Shown here piece after piece: positions 42,135 through 50,459 of a stretch of DNA of 64,000 bases (position 1 is the first letter of the stretch; each line of letters starts with the position of its first letter). The notes below the pieces were generated by a model. The model was not told where the DNA came from. It was given only the letters and a program-made list of their open reading frames with translations, and searched no databases. Source of the DNA: Halomonas sp. KAO (GTDB lineage: Bacteria; Pseudomonadota; Gammaproteobacteria; Pseudomonadales; Halomonadaceae). The translations under genes and the position numbers were made by a program. The DNA lies in assembly GCF_015595025.1 (NCBI RefSeq), contig NZ_JADNRL010000008.1, positions 1 through 64,000 on the forward strand, read 5' to 3'.

Positions 42135-42893
42135 TCATGAGGGCAGGCGCTCGCAATATTGGACGGCTTCTGGACAGGTCACGATGAAAGGCTCGCTGAC
42201 GTCGTAAGGCATCCTCCAGGTGAAGCGAAACTCTCGCTGGTGAGCGAATCGATCTGGTTTGATGAAGTGTCGCGCGGAGCTGATCATCTCGATGGTGCGG
42301 TGATCGATGCGGTCGATGCTGAAGCCTGGCGGTACTTTCCCACGCAGCGCTTTGTGAGGGCTATACACGCAGCTGGCATATTCATGGCCATGTGCACCTA
42401 GAGCTCGCTGTATCGCAGTGGCGAAGCCCGCCGGGTCTCGGATGATAAAGCCGCTGTCATACTCGAATTTCGCCAGCGTTTCGGGATCCGGATCTCCTCG
42501 GTACGTGCACAGTAGGTAGTGGTCGAAGCCTCCGGCGAACCGCCCAGCAGTGGTGAAGTTTTCCCTTTCGGCGAGCAGGACGACGTCCCCTTCCAGCTTG
42601 TCGCCGACTTCACCGTGGTCATGGCAGCTGTAGTATTCGAATGAGCCGAGTTGAAGTTTGCCTTCCTCGAAAAAACTGTTGACGTGATCCTGTCGTGCCA
42701 TCTTCACGGTAGGCAAGCTAGGCACTTCCATACGGGAGATGGCTGACTCATAGATTGGCGTGACTTCCATGCTGTACTGGTAGGCATCGAGGTGTCGGAG
42801 GCCGAGAGTAAGAAAGCCGCATAACTTCCTGATCTCGACCTCGGTGAGGTTGCGGGCAATCCACATGTGCCCGAAAAGTTTCACCTTGCTCAT
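42135..42893 (-). CDS. Hypothetical protein
   Basis: A 252-residue soluble protein that I do not recognise. Notable segments are HVNSFFEEGKLQLGSFEYYS and HDHGEVGDKLEGDVVLLAE; a pattern of a short entry with EGKLxLGSxxYY and a following GDxxEG also appears in uncharacterised proteins near mobile-element defence genes, but I cannot name them. The ATG follows AGGAGCGTTCAGG. It stands alone between gene debris and a small open frame. Confidence 0.65.
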   Translation of the reverse strand: MSKVKLFGHMWIARNLTEVEIRKLCGFLTLGLRHLDAYQYSMEVTPIYESAISRMEVPSLPTVKMARQDHVNSFFEEGKLQLGSFEYYSCHDHGEVGDKLEGDVVLLAERENFTTAGRFAGGFDHYLLCTYRGDPDPETLAKFEYDSGFIIRDPAGFATAIQRALGAHGHEYASCVYSPHKALRGKVPPGFSIDRIDHRTIEMISSARHFIKPDRFAHQREFRFTWRMPYDVSEPFIVTCPEAVQYCERLPS

Positions 42894-42937
42894 CCTGAAC
42901 GCTCCTAGATCAATTCGTCTTCACGCCAGTATGGCCG

Positions 42938-43099
42938 CTACGGAATAATCTCGTCCGGGCTTCTCCACTCGATGGCCAGCTGATAGCCGTTATCGCCTGA
43001 GCGGCTGATGTGCAACTTATAGATGAGCCGGGCAGGTTTCGATGGGATAGGCGAGCATGTGGTGCGCGCCGCACTGATGGTATCGGCGCCGCAGTCCAT
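42938..43099 (-). CDS. Small open reading frame, possibly a real peptide
   Basis: A 53-codon frame (MDCGADTISAARTTCSPIPS, then RLIYKLHISRSGDNGYQLAI and EWRSPDEIIP). The second half reads like a beta-rich protein end. No strong ribosome-binding site is visible, and a GTG start 12 bp upstream is also possible. It could be a gene remnant rather than a functional gene. Confidence 0.35.
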   Translation of the reverse strand: MDCGADTISAARTTCSPIPSKPARLIYKLHISRSGDNGYQLAIEWRSPDEIIP

Positions 43100-43135
43100 C
43101 AAGGTGATCACCTGCTCGGTTAGGAGAGGTGGTAT

Positions 43136-43567
43136 CTAGTCTTCGTACAAAGGGTTGCCGAGACAATCAATGGGAGCGCCAGTATGGTCGAAATAGAGCC
43201 CTATACTGCGATTCGTGCGGGGGTCGCTAGCATTGGCATTCCATGGGGCGTTGATATGAGAGCCTTCTGCCTCTGAACCAGTGCTCACGATGCCCTGAGC
43301 CATACCACCGGCCACTACAGCCGCTCCTCCGGCCACCTTGCCGGTTCCCCGAGCGATGCGCCGCCACCCCTCCTGGGTGGTGGCTGCTTTTGCAGTAGAC
43401 CTGACCACATCAGTGGCGGAGTCGCGCAGCATGCGCAGCGACTCTGTCGTGCTCGCCTGGGTGTGCCATCCGTCGGACCAGCCGTCCTGGCCTCCGCCAT
43501 GTCGAGCTTTTTGAGCTGCCTGGCGACCAACGCTGGTGGCTTGTGTCAGCAGTGACTTCAGTGCCAT
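43136..43567 (-). CDS. Hypothetical protein with Gly/Ala-rich hydrophobic segment
   Basis: A 143-residue protein. The start is fixed by GGGAGGAGCCCC directly upstream of the ATG. The N-terminal half is polar, the centre (GKVAGGAAVVAGGMAQGIVS, about residues 80-100) is a glycine-rich hydrophobic segment, and the C-terminus ends YFDHTGAPIDCLGNPLYED. The last motif looks conserved but I cannot place it. The 230 bp upstream to the GntR gene hold no gene. Confidence 0.6.
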   Translation of the reverse strand: MALKSLLTQATSVGRQAAQKARHGGGQDGWSDGWHTQASTTESLRMLRDSATDVVRSTAKAATTQEGWRRIARGTGKVAGGAAVVAGGMAQGIVSTGSEAEGSHINAPWNANASDPRTNRSIGLYFDHTGAPIDCLGNPLYED

Positions 43568-43796
43568 GGGGCTCCTCCCTTGGTCCATCAGCCCTTTATC
43601 ATAGGCGCTCGCATGGCGAGCCACCACCAGATGGAGCCCTCAAAGGCGCAACGGAAAAGGATGAAAGACGAAAGGCTGGAAGGGAAGGGAGCTCAAGGGG
43701 AAGGGGCTTGCCCCGAAAGGGTGAATCTGAAGCCTGCCGGGGAATGAGGCTCCTGACTTATGGGCCCCGCCTCGCTGCAGTGGAAAGGCGATAGCG

Positions 43797-44564
43797 TTAA
43801 CCACCATTCTGAGGTGCCGCTGAGAGGGTCAGCGCAATCGCATCGTGGCGCCAGAGCTCATCGTCGTAATCGATGGCTCGTCCATTCTGGTCGAAGTTGA
43901 TGCGAGTGACTCGCTGAGCAGGTCCTCCCGAGGCGGCACGAAGAGCATCAGCGGCTCGCTCATCCAGCACCGTGGAGCAGAGCTCGAAGCTCACGCGACT
44001 GACGCGGATGCTGTAGTGACTGCGATAGAGCTCGGTCAGTGAGCGAGTCTCGAGGTCGTGGTCGAGAATCCCCGGGAAGCAGTCCGTACGCAGGTGGTGC
44101 TCCACATACAGTACGGGGCGACCATCGACGTGACGGGCTCTGACGATATGGTAGACCGGTGTGCCCTCCATGATCTCCAGGCGTGCAGCGATTCTGGCAG
44201 ACGCTGGTCGCTGGGTTGCCTCCAGTACGTAGGTGTCTGCCCGGCGCTGCTGAGACTCCACCATCTCCCGGAAAGGCAGGCAGGCGAGCAGGTCATAGTG
44301 CAGGCGTGGTGGCGAGACGAACCAACCACGACGATTCTCCCGATAGATGCGCCCTTCGGCTTCCAGCTGCGTCAGCGCTTCTCGCAGGGTAATGCGTGTT
44401 GTGCCAAAGCTCGCCATCATCTGCCGTTCCGAGGGTAGTCGCTTTCCGTGAGCCACAGCCTTGTCGGCCAGTATGTCGAGCAGCGCATGGCGCAGTCGAT
44501 TCGCCGGTGGCGTCAGGCTGGATGGGTGGTGGTTGGGTGCTGACGTCGGAGAAGGCGGTGGCAT
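43797..44564 (-). CDS. GntR-family (UTRA) transcriptional regulator, PhnR/PhnF-like
   Basis: A 255-residue HutC-subfamily regulator. The winged helix is at about residues 15-80 (KRLPSERQMMASFGTTRITL, REALTQLEAEGRIYRENRRG), the UTRA ligand-binding domain follows (EGTPVYHIVRARHVDGRPVL, then LTELYRSHYSIRVSRVSFEL). It is transcribed divergently from an ABC transporter operon, and each side carries one copy of a shared 15-bp site. A TTG 9 bp upstream is an alternative start. It resembles PhnR of 2-aminoethylphosphonate loci. Confidence 0.82.
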   Translation of the reverse strand: MPPPSPTSAPNHHPSSLTPPANRLRHALLDILADKAVAHGKRLPSERQMMASFGTTRITLREALTQLEAEGRIYRENRRGWFVSPPRLHYDLLACLPFREMVESQQRRADTYVLEATQRPASARIAARLEIMEGTPVYHIVRARHVDGRPVLYVEHHLRTDCFPGILDHDLETRSLTELYRSHYSIRVSRVSFELCSTVLDERAADALRAASGGPAQRVTRINFDQNGRAIDYDDELWRHDAIALTLSAAPQNGG

Positions 44565-44585
44565 CGTGGTCAAGAGTGTCTCGTT

Positions 44586-44600
44586 TCTGGTCTAGTTCAG
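44586..44600. promoter_or_regulatory. Probable GntR operator (regulator side)
   Basis: TCTGGTCTAGTTCAG contains the TGGTCTAG half of HutC-subfamily operators (TGGTCTAGACCA type). It is the exact inverse complement of the site at 44791-44805. It lies 22 bp before the regulator ATG, fitting autoregulation. Confidence 0.7.
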
Positions 44601-44790
44601 TTGTCGTTCCGTTATAAACGGCATGCTGCGTGTCAGCCTAGCGAAACTTCCATGTCGTCACGATGACAGCAGTTCCATGGAATACCAACGATGCCAATGT
44701 GTGTCGAGAACGGCGGCAGGCAATCCAATTGCCATGTTACCGACACGCCACTGTCACCTTGTTGGCCTAGTGTGCCTCCTGTCAGCCGCT

Positions 44791-44805
44791 TCTGAACTAG
44801 ACCAG
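44791..44805. promoter_or_regulatory. Probable GntR operator (transporter side)
   Basis: CTGAACTAGACCAGA is a perfect inverted copy of the site at 44586-44600, 39 bp upstream of the binding-protein ATG. The pair points to coordinated control of both divergent transcripts. Confidence 0.7.
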
Positions 44806-44844
44806 ATGGCGGTTTCACCCTGACCACCTGCATGGAGCCACACC

Positions 44845-45924
44845 GTGAATCCGACACGTTCGACGCTGCTTCGCCTCACCTTGACCGCCGCCCTGGGCAC
44901 CACGCTGTTCGCCGGCCAGGCACAGGCCTCCACCGAGCTGTCAGATCTGATCGCTGCCGCCCAGGAGGAGGGACGTGTCGACAGTGTCGGCATGCCGGAT
45001 ACCTGGGCCAACTGGAAAGACACCTGGGCGGACCTCAAGGAGCATTACGGCCTGGAGCACATGGATACGGACATGAGCTCCGCTGAGGAGATCGCCAAGT
45101 TCAAGGCGGAAGGCGAGAACGCGACTGCCGACATCGGTGACGTGGGCATCAGCTTCGGCCCGATCGCTGTGGCGGAGAGCGTCACCCAGCCCTACAAGCC
45201 GACCACCTGGGACGAGATTCCGGACTGGGCCAAGGACGACGACGGCCACTGGATGCTCGGCTATACCGGCACCATCGCCTTCATGACCAACAAGCAGCTG
45301 GTGCCGGAAGAGGAGCGTCCGCGCAGCTTCGCCGACCTGGCCGAGGGAGAGTACAGCGTGTCATTAGGCGCCGTGGGCCAGGCGGCTCAGGCCAACAGCT
45401 CCGTGCTGGCGGCGGCCTTTGCCAGCGGTGGAGATGAAAGCGACCTGGCCCCGGGGCTGGAGCTGTTTGCCGAGCTGGCTCGCCAGGGGCGTCTTTCGCT
45501 GGCGGATCCCAGCATCGCGAATCTCGAGAAAGGTGAGGTCGAGGTGGCCCTGCTGTGGGACTTCAACGCCCTCAACTACCGTGACCAGATCGATCGTGAT
45601 GCCTTCGAGGTGGTGATCCCCTCCGATGCCTCGGTCACCTCGGGCTATGCCACCATCATCAACAAGCATGCCCCGAACCCCAACGCCGCCAAGTTGGCAC
45701 GCGAGTTCATCCTTTCCGATGAGGGCCAGTTCAACCTGGCAGAGGGCTATGCCCGGCCGATCCGCGCCCAGCACCTGACCCTCCCCGAGGAGATCGCCGC
45801 CAAGCTGCTGCCTAACGAGCAATACGCCAACGCCCGGCCGGTAGAGGACTTCGAGGCCTGGGAGCAGAGCGCCCGCCAGCTGCCGCGCCAGTGGCAGTCC
45901 CAGGTACTGATTCACCAGCAGTAA
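44845..45924 (+). CDS. ABC transporter periplasmic substrate-binding protein
   Basis: A 359-residue binding protein with a Sec signal peptide ending AQAS near residue 29. The fold is of the extracellular solute-binding class used for Fe3+, thiamine, putrescine and 2-aminoethylphosphonate: ADIGDVGISFGPIAV, TNKQLVPEEERPRSFADLAE and VALLWDFNALNYRDQ are typical. It opens an operon of phosphodiesterase, two permeases, ATPase and HAD phosphatase, so an organophosphate or phosphonate ligand is inferred; iron-binding tyrosine pairs are not obvious. Confidence 0.82.
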   Translation: MNPTRSTLLRLTLTAALGTTLFAGQAQASTELSDLIAAAQEEGRVDSVGMPDTWANWKDTWADLKEHYGLEHMDTDMSSAEEIAKFKAEGENATADIGDVGISFGPIAVAESVTQPYKPTTWDEIPDWAKDDDGHWMLGYTGTIAFMTNKQLVPEEERPRSFADLAEGEYSVSLGAVGQAAQANSSVLAAAFASGGDESDLAPGLELFAELARQGRLSLADPSIANLEKGEVEVALLWDFNALNYRDQIDRDAFEVVIPSDASVTSGYATIINKHAPNPNAAKLAREFILSDEGQFNLAEGYARPIRAQHLTLPEEIAAKLLPNEQYANARPVEDFEAWEQSARQLPRQWQSQVLIHQQ

Positions 45925-45979
45925 CCCTTCCGCTCTCTCATCAATTGCCGCCTCCCCGTGAGGCGGTAAGGAGGATTGC

Positions 45980-46804
45980 ATGTCTCATCGCGTCATCCTC
46001 GTGGTGCTTGATGGCCTCAACCATGCCGTGGGTCAGCACGCCATGGGCCACCTGCATGCGCTGTGTGAGGCGGGCCGTGGCAGCTACCACACACTGGATT
46101 GTGAGCTGCCCGCCATGTCGCGCCCGCTCTATGAGTGCCTGCTGACGGGGGACCGCCCGGTGGACTCCGGTGTGGTGCATAACCAGGTGGTGCGCCGTTC
46201 GACTGGTACCAGCCTGTTCGATCTGGCGGTTCGCCAGGGGCGACGCACCGCCGCGGCGGCCTATCACTGGGTCAGCGAGCTCTATCTGGAAGCCCCCTTC
46301 GTGCCGGCACGCCATCGTTTCCATCAGGATCCCGAGAGTGCCATTCAGGCCGGGCTGTTCTACTGGCAGGACCACTATCCTGACGATCACCTGTTCAGCG
46401 ATGCCGAGGCGCTGCGCCGCCTCAGCGACCCTGACTTCCTGCTGGTGCACAGCATGAATGTCGATGATGCCGGCCACCGTCATGGCGGGGAGTCGCCCCA
46501 GTACCGCAACGCCGCGCGGCGAGCCGATATCGCCCTAGCCGATTACCTGCCGACCTGGCTGGCTGAGGGTTACCACGTCATGGTCACCGCCGACCATGGG
46601 ATGAATGCCGACGGCTCCCATTCGGGCCTGCTGGAAGAGGAGCGTCGGGTGCCTCTGTGGCTGTTCGGCGAGGCGTTTGCCCATGACGCAGCAACCACCG
46701 TCCAGCAGCCCCGGCTGTGCGGCACGCTTGCCAGCTTGCTGGGCCTGCAGCACGACAAGCCATCTCATCCCGAGCTGCTGGTCAAGGGGAGGGACGCGTC
46801 GTGA
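45980..46804 (+). CDS. Alkaline phosphatase superfamily phosphoesterase (cytosolic)
   Basis: A 274-residue enzyme of the nucleotide pyrophosphatase/phosphodiesterase type. Metal-binding and nucleophile motifs in order are LVVLDGLN (first Asp, residue 9), LPAMSRPLYECLLTG (nucleophile region near residue 45), VHSMNVDDAGHRHG (Asp/His cluster near 160) and MVTADHGMN (Asp-His near 210). There is no signal peptide, so it acts in the cytoplasm, presumably on the imported compound. The stop overlaps the first permease gene by 4 bp. Confidence 0.82.
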   Translation: MSHRVILVVLDGLNHAVGQHAMGHLHALCEAGRGSYHTLDCELPAMSRPLYECLLTGDRPVDSGVVHNQVVRRSTGTSLFDLAVRQGRRTAAAAYHWVSELYLEAPFVPARHRFHQDPESAIQAGLFYWQDHYPDDHLFSDAEALRRLSDPDFLLVHSMNVDDAGHRHGGESPQYRNAARRADIALADYLPTWLAEGYHVMVTADHGMNADGSHSGLLEEERRVPLWLFGEAFAHDAATTVQQPRLCGTLASLLGLQHDKPSHPELLVKGRDAS

Positions 46805-47634
46805 AGCGCCTGCTGCCTGCCTGGCTGTGGCTGATGCCATTCGCGCTGGTCTTCGTCGCCTTCCAGATGGCGCCTCTGGGCTGGATCGCCGTCAGCGCCT
46901 TTCAGGTCGAGGGAAGCTGGGGGCTGGGGCACTTTCAGGAGATCGCCACGTCGCCCTTTTTTCGCCAGGCGATCTGGCGCAGCCTCGAGATCTCCCTGGT
47001 CTCCAGTCTGCTGGGGCTTATCATCGCCGTTCTGGCGTGCCATAGCCTGACCCGTACCAGTGGCCCGCTGCGTCGCTGGATGATCGCCTTCACCAACATG
47101 ACCAGCAACTTTGCCGGGGTGCCGCTGGCCTTCGCGTTCATCATCCTGATGGGAGCCAACGGAGTGCTGACCCTGGCCCTGCAGCGTGTCGGGCTGATCG
47201 ATGACTTCTCGCTCTACTCACGCACCGGCCTGATCGTCATCTACACCTGGTTCCAGATCCCGCTGGGCATGCTGCTGCTGTTTCCCGCCTTCGCGGGGCT
47301 GCGCGCCGACTGGCGTGACGCCGCCAGCCTGCTGGGCGCTGGGCGAGTCGCCTACTGGTGCCACATCGGCCTGCCGGTGCTCCGTCCGGCGTTGGCGGGG
47401 ACCTTCACCATCCTGATCGCCAATGCCATGGGCGCCTATGCCACCGTCTACGCCCTGGTCAACACCAGCTACAACCTCATGACCATCCGTATCGCCAACC
47501 TGGTGTCGGGCGACCTCTTCCTGCAGCCCAACCTGGCCAGCGCCCTGGCGCTGATCCTGGTGGGCCTGCTGGCCATGGTCACCCTGATTCAGCAGTGGCT
47601 GTTACGCAGGAGCCATCATGTCGCAGAACGCTGA
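46801..47634 (+). CDS. ABC transporter permease
   Basis: A 277-residue inner-membrane permease with about six membrane segments. The EAA-type coupling loop is DAASLLGAGRVAYWCHIGLP near residue 180. It starts at a GTG overlapping the previous stop (GTGA) and overlaps the second permease by 17 bp. The two permeases should form a heterodimer. Confidence 0.87.
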   Translation: MKRLLPAWLWLMPFALVFVAFQMAPLGWIAVSAFQVEGSWGLGHFQEIATSPFFRQAIWRSLEISLVSSLLGLIIAVLACHSLTRTSGPLRRWMIAFTNMTSNFAGVPLAFAFIILMGANGVLTLALQRVGLIDDFSLYSRTGLIVIYTWFQIPLGMLLLFPAFAGLRADWRDAASLLGAGRVAYWCHIGLPVLRPALAGTFTILIANAMGAYATVYALVNTSYNLMTIRIANLVSGDLFLQPNLASALALILVGLLAMVTLIQQWLLRRSHHVAER

Positions 47635-48478
47635 TCTCACCCTGTCGCGGCCCAAGGCACCGGCCCTGCCGACGCTTCGCTTACCGCGTCTATCTATTCA
47701 TACCCTGGTGGTGGGGGGCGTCTTTACCCTGCTGGCACTGCCTCTGGTGGCGACTCTGGGGTATGCGCTGGCGACCAGCTGGGGTGCCACGCTGCTGCCG
47801 GACGGGCTGACCCTCAAGTGGTTCCTGGAGCTGTGGAGCACGCCGCGCTTCCAGCTGGCGTTCGCTCGCTCCATGCTGGTGACCCTGGGAGCCCTTGTGC
47901 TGAGCCTGGTACTGGTCGTGCCGGTGGCCCTCCTGGCCCATACCCGTTATCCGCGGCTGGATACCTGGATGAACGGGCTGGTGTTGGTGCCCTTTGCCGT
48001 GCCGCCGGTGGTCTCCTCGGTGGGGCTACTGCAGCTCTATGCCGGTGGCCCACTGCCGCTGGTGGGCTCCCCCTGGATCCTGATCTTCACCTACGTGACG
48101 ATCGCGCTTCCCTTCGTCTATCGGGCCGTCGCCAACAGCCTGCGTACCATCGATGTGAAGTCATTGATGGATGCTGCTCAGCTGCTGGGCGCGACGCCGT
48201 TCAGTGCCTTCTTCCTGGTGATCCTGCCCAATATCCGTATCGGTGTGCAGGTCGCCGTCTTCCTCTCCTTCTCCTTCCTGGTGGGCGAGTTCGTCTTCGC
48301 CAACATGCTGGTGGGGACCCGCTTCGAGACCCTGCAGGTCTATCTCAACAACATGCGTGGGGCCAGCGGCCACTTCACCAGCGCGCTGGTGATCACGCTC
48401 TTCCTGTTCACCCTGTTGCTGACCTGGCTGGGGAACCGCCAGTCCGGCCACGCCATCGCCAAGGATGCCAACGCATGA
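47618..48478 (+). CDS. ABC transporter permease
   Basis: A 286-residue inner-membrane permease with six membrane segments and the coupling-loop sequence MDAAQLLGATPFSAFFLVIL near residue 187. Its longer N-terminal extension (about 30 residues, Pro-rich) precedes the first membrane helix. It overlaps the ATPase ATG by 4 bp. Confidence 0.87.
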   Translation: MSQNADLTLSRPKAPALPTLRLPRLSIHTLVVGGVFTLLALPLVATLGYALATSWGATLLPDGLTLKWFLELWSTPRFQLAFARSMLVTLGALVLSLVLVVPVALLAHTRYPRLDTWMNGLVLVPFAVPPVVSSVGLLQLYAGGPLPLVGSPWILIFTYVTIALPFVYRAVANSLRTIDVKSLMDAAQLLGATPFSAFFLVILPNIRIGVQVAVFLSFSFLVGEFVFANMLVGTRFETLQVYLNNMRGASGHFTSALVITLFLFTLLLTWLGNRQSGHAIAKDANA

Positions 48479-49626
48479 TAACCTTGACCGCCGCTCCCTA
48501 TGCCCGCGACCATCTCCCGACCCTCGATCGCCGCGACACCGTGGCCGATGCGCCGGCAAGGCAGCAGGGCACCACAACCACTGCGTCGCCCGACTATCTG
48601 CGCCTCGAGAGCCTGGCCAAGCGCTTCGGCGAGACTCAGGTGTTTTCCCAGATCGATGCCGTGATCGCCAAGGGCGAGTTCGTCACGCTGCTGGGCCCCT
48701 CCGGCTGCGGGAAATCGACCCTGCTGAGGGCCATCGCCGGGCTGAACTCGCTCGATGAAGGTCGCATCGTGGTGAGTGGCGAAGAGATCACAGCACTCCC
48801 TCCCCAGCAGCGCGGCGTCGGCATGGTGTTCCAGCACTATGCGCTGTTCCCCAATATGCGGGTCACCGATAACGTCGCCTTCGGGCTTCGCATGCAGAAG
48901 GTGCCCCAGGAGGAGCGCCGCCGCCGCGTGGACGAGGTGCTGCGCCTGGTCGAGCTGCGCGAGCATGCCGACAAGTTTCCGCATCAACTCTCCGGAGGGC
49001 AGTGCCAGCGGGTGGCGCTGGCACGTGCGTTGGTCGTGGAGCCCCGTATCCTGCTGATGGATGAACCGCTGTCGGCGCTGGATGCGCGCATCCGCCGTCA
49101 CCTGCGTCAGCAGCTGCGCGACATTCAGAAGACGCTGGGCCTGACGACGCTGTTCGTGACCCACGACCAGGAAGAGGCACTGATGATGTCCGACCGCATC
49201 TTCCTGATGCATGACGGACGTATCCTGCAGCAAGGGGATGCCGAAGCACTGTACACACGGCCCTGCAGCCATCAGGCCGCTGGCTTCATGGGGCACTACA
49301 ACGTGCTGTCGGGCCATCAGGCGCATGCGTTGCTTGGCGAGGTGAGCAGGGCGGCACGCGTGGCGCTTAGACCCGAGGCCATCTACCTGCAGCTGGTGTC
49401 AGATACCACGCCAGGTGGCGAGTTGCCGACTCACGCGGGCCCCGGGTGTCGTGGCGTGATCCGTCGTCGTCAGCTGCTGGGCAACGTCGTACGCTATGCG
49501 GTGGAGTGTTCCGGGATTGAGCTCTCTGTCGATGCCCTCAATCGAGGCAGCTGCCATCTGCTGGCGGAAGAGTGCGAGGTGCTGGTGTTTGTCGACCTCG
49601 ATGAGGTTCAGGAGATTGAGGAGTGA
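48475..49626 (+). CDS. ABC transporter ATP-binding protein
   Basis: A 383-residue ATPase. Walker A LLGPSGCGKSTLLRAIAG, Q-loop MVFQHYALFP, signature LSGGQCQRVALARAL and Walker B ILLMDEPLSALDA with D-loop and H-loop (FVTHDQEEAL) are all present. The C-terminal 100 residues form a TOBE-like regulatory domain (ARVALRPEAIYLQL). The first 40 residues are a non-conserved extension. It belongs to the Fe3+/putrescine/phosphonate-type subfamily. Confidence 0.9.
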   Translation: MITLTAAPYARDHLPTLDRRDTVADAPARQQGTTTTASPDYLRLESLAKRFGETQVFSQIDAVIAKGEFVTLLGPSGCGKSTLLRAIAGLNSLDEGRIVVSGEEITALPPQQRGVGMVFQHYALFPNMRVTDNVAFGLRMQKVPQEERRRRVDEVLRLVELREHADKFPHQLSGGQCQRVALARALVVEPRILLMDEPLSALDARIRRHLRQQLRDIQKTLGLTTLFVTHDQEEALMMSDRIFLMHDGRILQQGDAEALYTRPCSHQAAGFMGHYNVLSGHQAHALLGEVSRAARVALRPEAIYLQLVSDTTPGGELPTHAGPGCRGVIRRRQLLGNVVRYAVECSGIELSVDALNRGSCHLLAEECEVLVFVDLDEVQEIEE

Positions 49627-49628
49627 GT

Positions 49629-50294
49629 ATGTCTTGCAGGGCAATGCGCCTGGCGCTGTTCGATCTGGATGACACCCTGCTCGACGGGGACATCACCGGG
49701 TACTGGAACGAGTGGCTGATCGAGCAGGGCTGGATCCCGGATGCCGCCGAGTATCGCCGCACCTGGGAGAGCCATATGGCCGACTACGCGGCAGGCACCC
49801 TGGATATGGAGGCACATCTGACCTTTCTCCTCGCCCCCTTGGCAGGACGCAAGGTCCGGGAAGTGGCCGAGCAGGTCGAGGTCTTCCTCGATAGTCGCAT
49901 CATGCCGCGGCTATTCCCGGGAGGCCTTGCGCAGGTGGCATGGCATCGCGAGCGGGGGCATACCGCCGTCGTCATCTCCGCCTCGACCGCTCAGCTGGTG
50001 GCGCCACTCGCCAGGCGCTTGGGCTGCGATGCGGCACTGGCGACGGAGCTCGAGGAGCAAGCCGGTCGCTATACCGGCCAGGCGCGCGGTATCCGCACCT
50101 TCAAGGAAGGGAAGCTTCACGCACTCCGGGAATGGCTGGGAGAGGCGCAGCCAGCGGAGACCTGGGGCTACTCTGATTCCCGCAACGATCTTCCGCTTCT
50201 CGAGGCGGTGGAGAAACCCCACGCCATCCATCCGGACCCGGTGCTCGCCGGCATCGCGCGTGAGCGGGGCTGGGCGATGCCCACGTGGCGGTGA
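49629..50294 (+). CDS. HAD-IB family phosphatase (SerB/CicA-like)
   Basis: A 221-residue HAD hydrolase. Motif I is LFDLDDTLLDGD (nucleophile Asp near residue 10), motif II VISASTAQLV, motif III Lys in FKEGKLHAL, motif IV GYSDSRNDLPLLEAV. It would remove phosphate from a small phosphomonoester, probably the product of the upstream phosphoesterase. The ATG 6 bp after AGGAG is preferred over a GTG overlapping the ATPase stop. It is the last gene of the operon. Confidence 0.85.
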   Translation: MSCRAMRLALFDLDDTLLDGDITGYWNEWLIEQGWIPDAAEYRRTWESHMADYAAGTLDMEAHLTFLLAPLAGRKVREVAEQVEVFLDSRIMPRLFPGGLAQVAWHRERGHTAVVISASTAQLVAPLARRLGCDAALATELEEQAGRYTGQARGIRTFKEGKLHALREWLGEAQPAETWGYSDSRNDLPLLEAVEKPHAIHPDPVLAGIARERGWAMPTWR

Positions 50295-50374
50295 GGACGC
50301 GCGATGTAGCACCCCTCGCCGCGATGACCAAGACCGGCACCTTCGGCCATATCGAGCCGTTCAAGCTGGTGTAG
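50283..50374 (+). pseudogene. Possible 3' fragment of an unidentified gene
   Basis: In a frame different from the HAD gene, the sequence reads DVAPLAAMTKTGTFGHIEPF followed by KLV and a TAG at 50372-50374, with GC-rich coding-like codons. It looks like the C-terminal end of a lost protein, but I cannot identify it, and a chance frame is possible. Confidence 0.25.
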
Positions 50375-50459
50375 TCAACACCCTAAGTCGCCTTGATCAT
50401 CGTTCCGGCACGGGAGAGAGTGGGTAGCTGCTCCTATCGCAACCGGACAGGCTTCAGGG

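Noticed and set aside
47818..48474. N-terminal extension giving a 602-residue ABC ATPase
   Set aside because: The extension overlaps the second permease gene almost fully and reads as non-protein; the ATG at 48475 overlapping the permease stop is the natural start.
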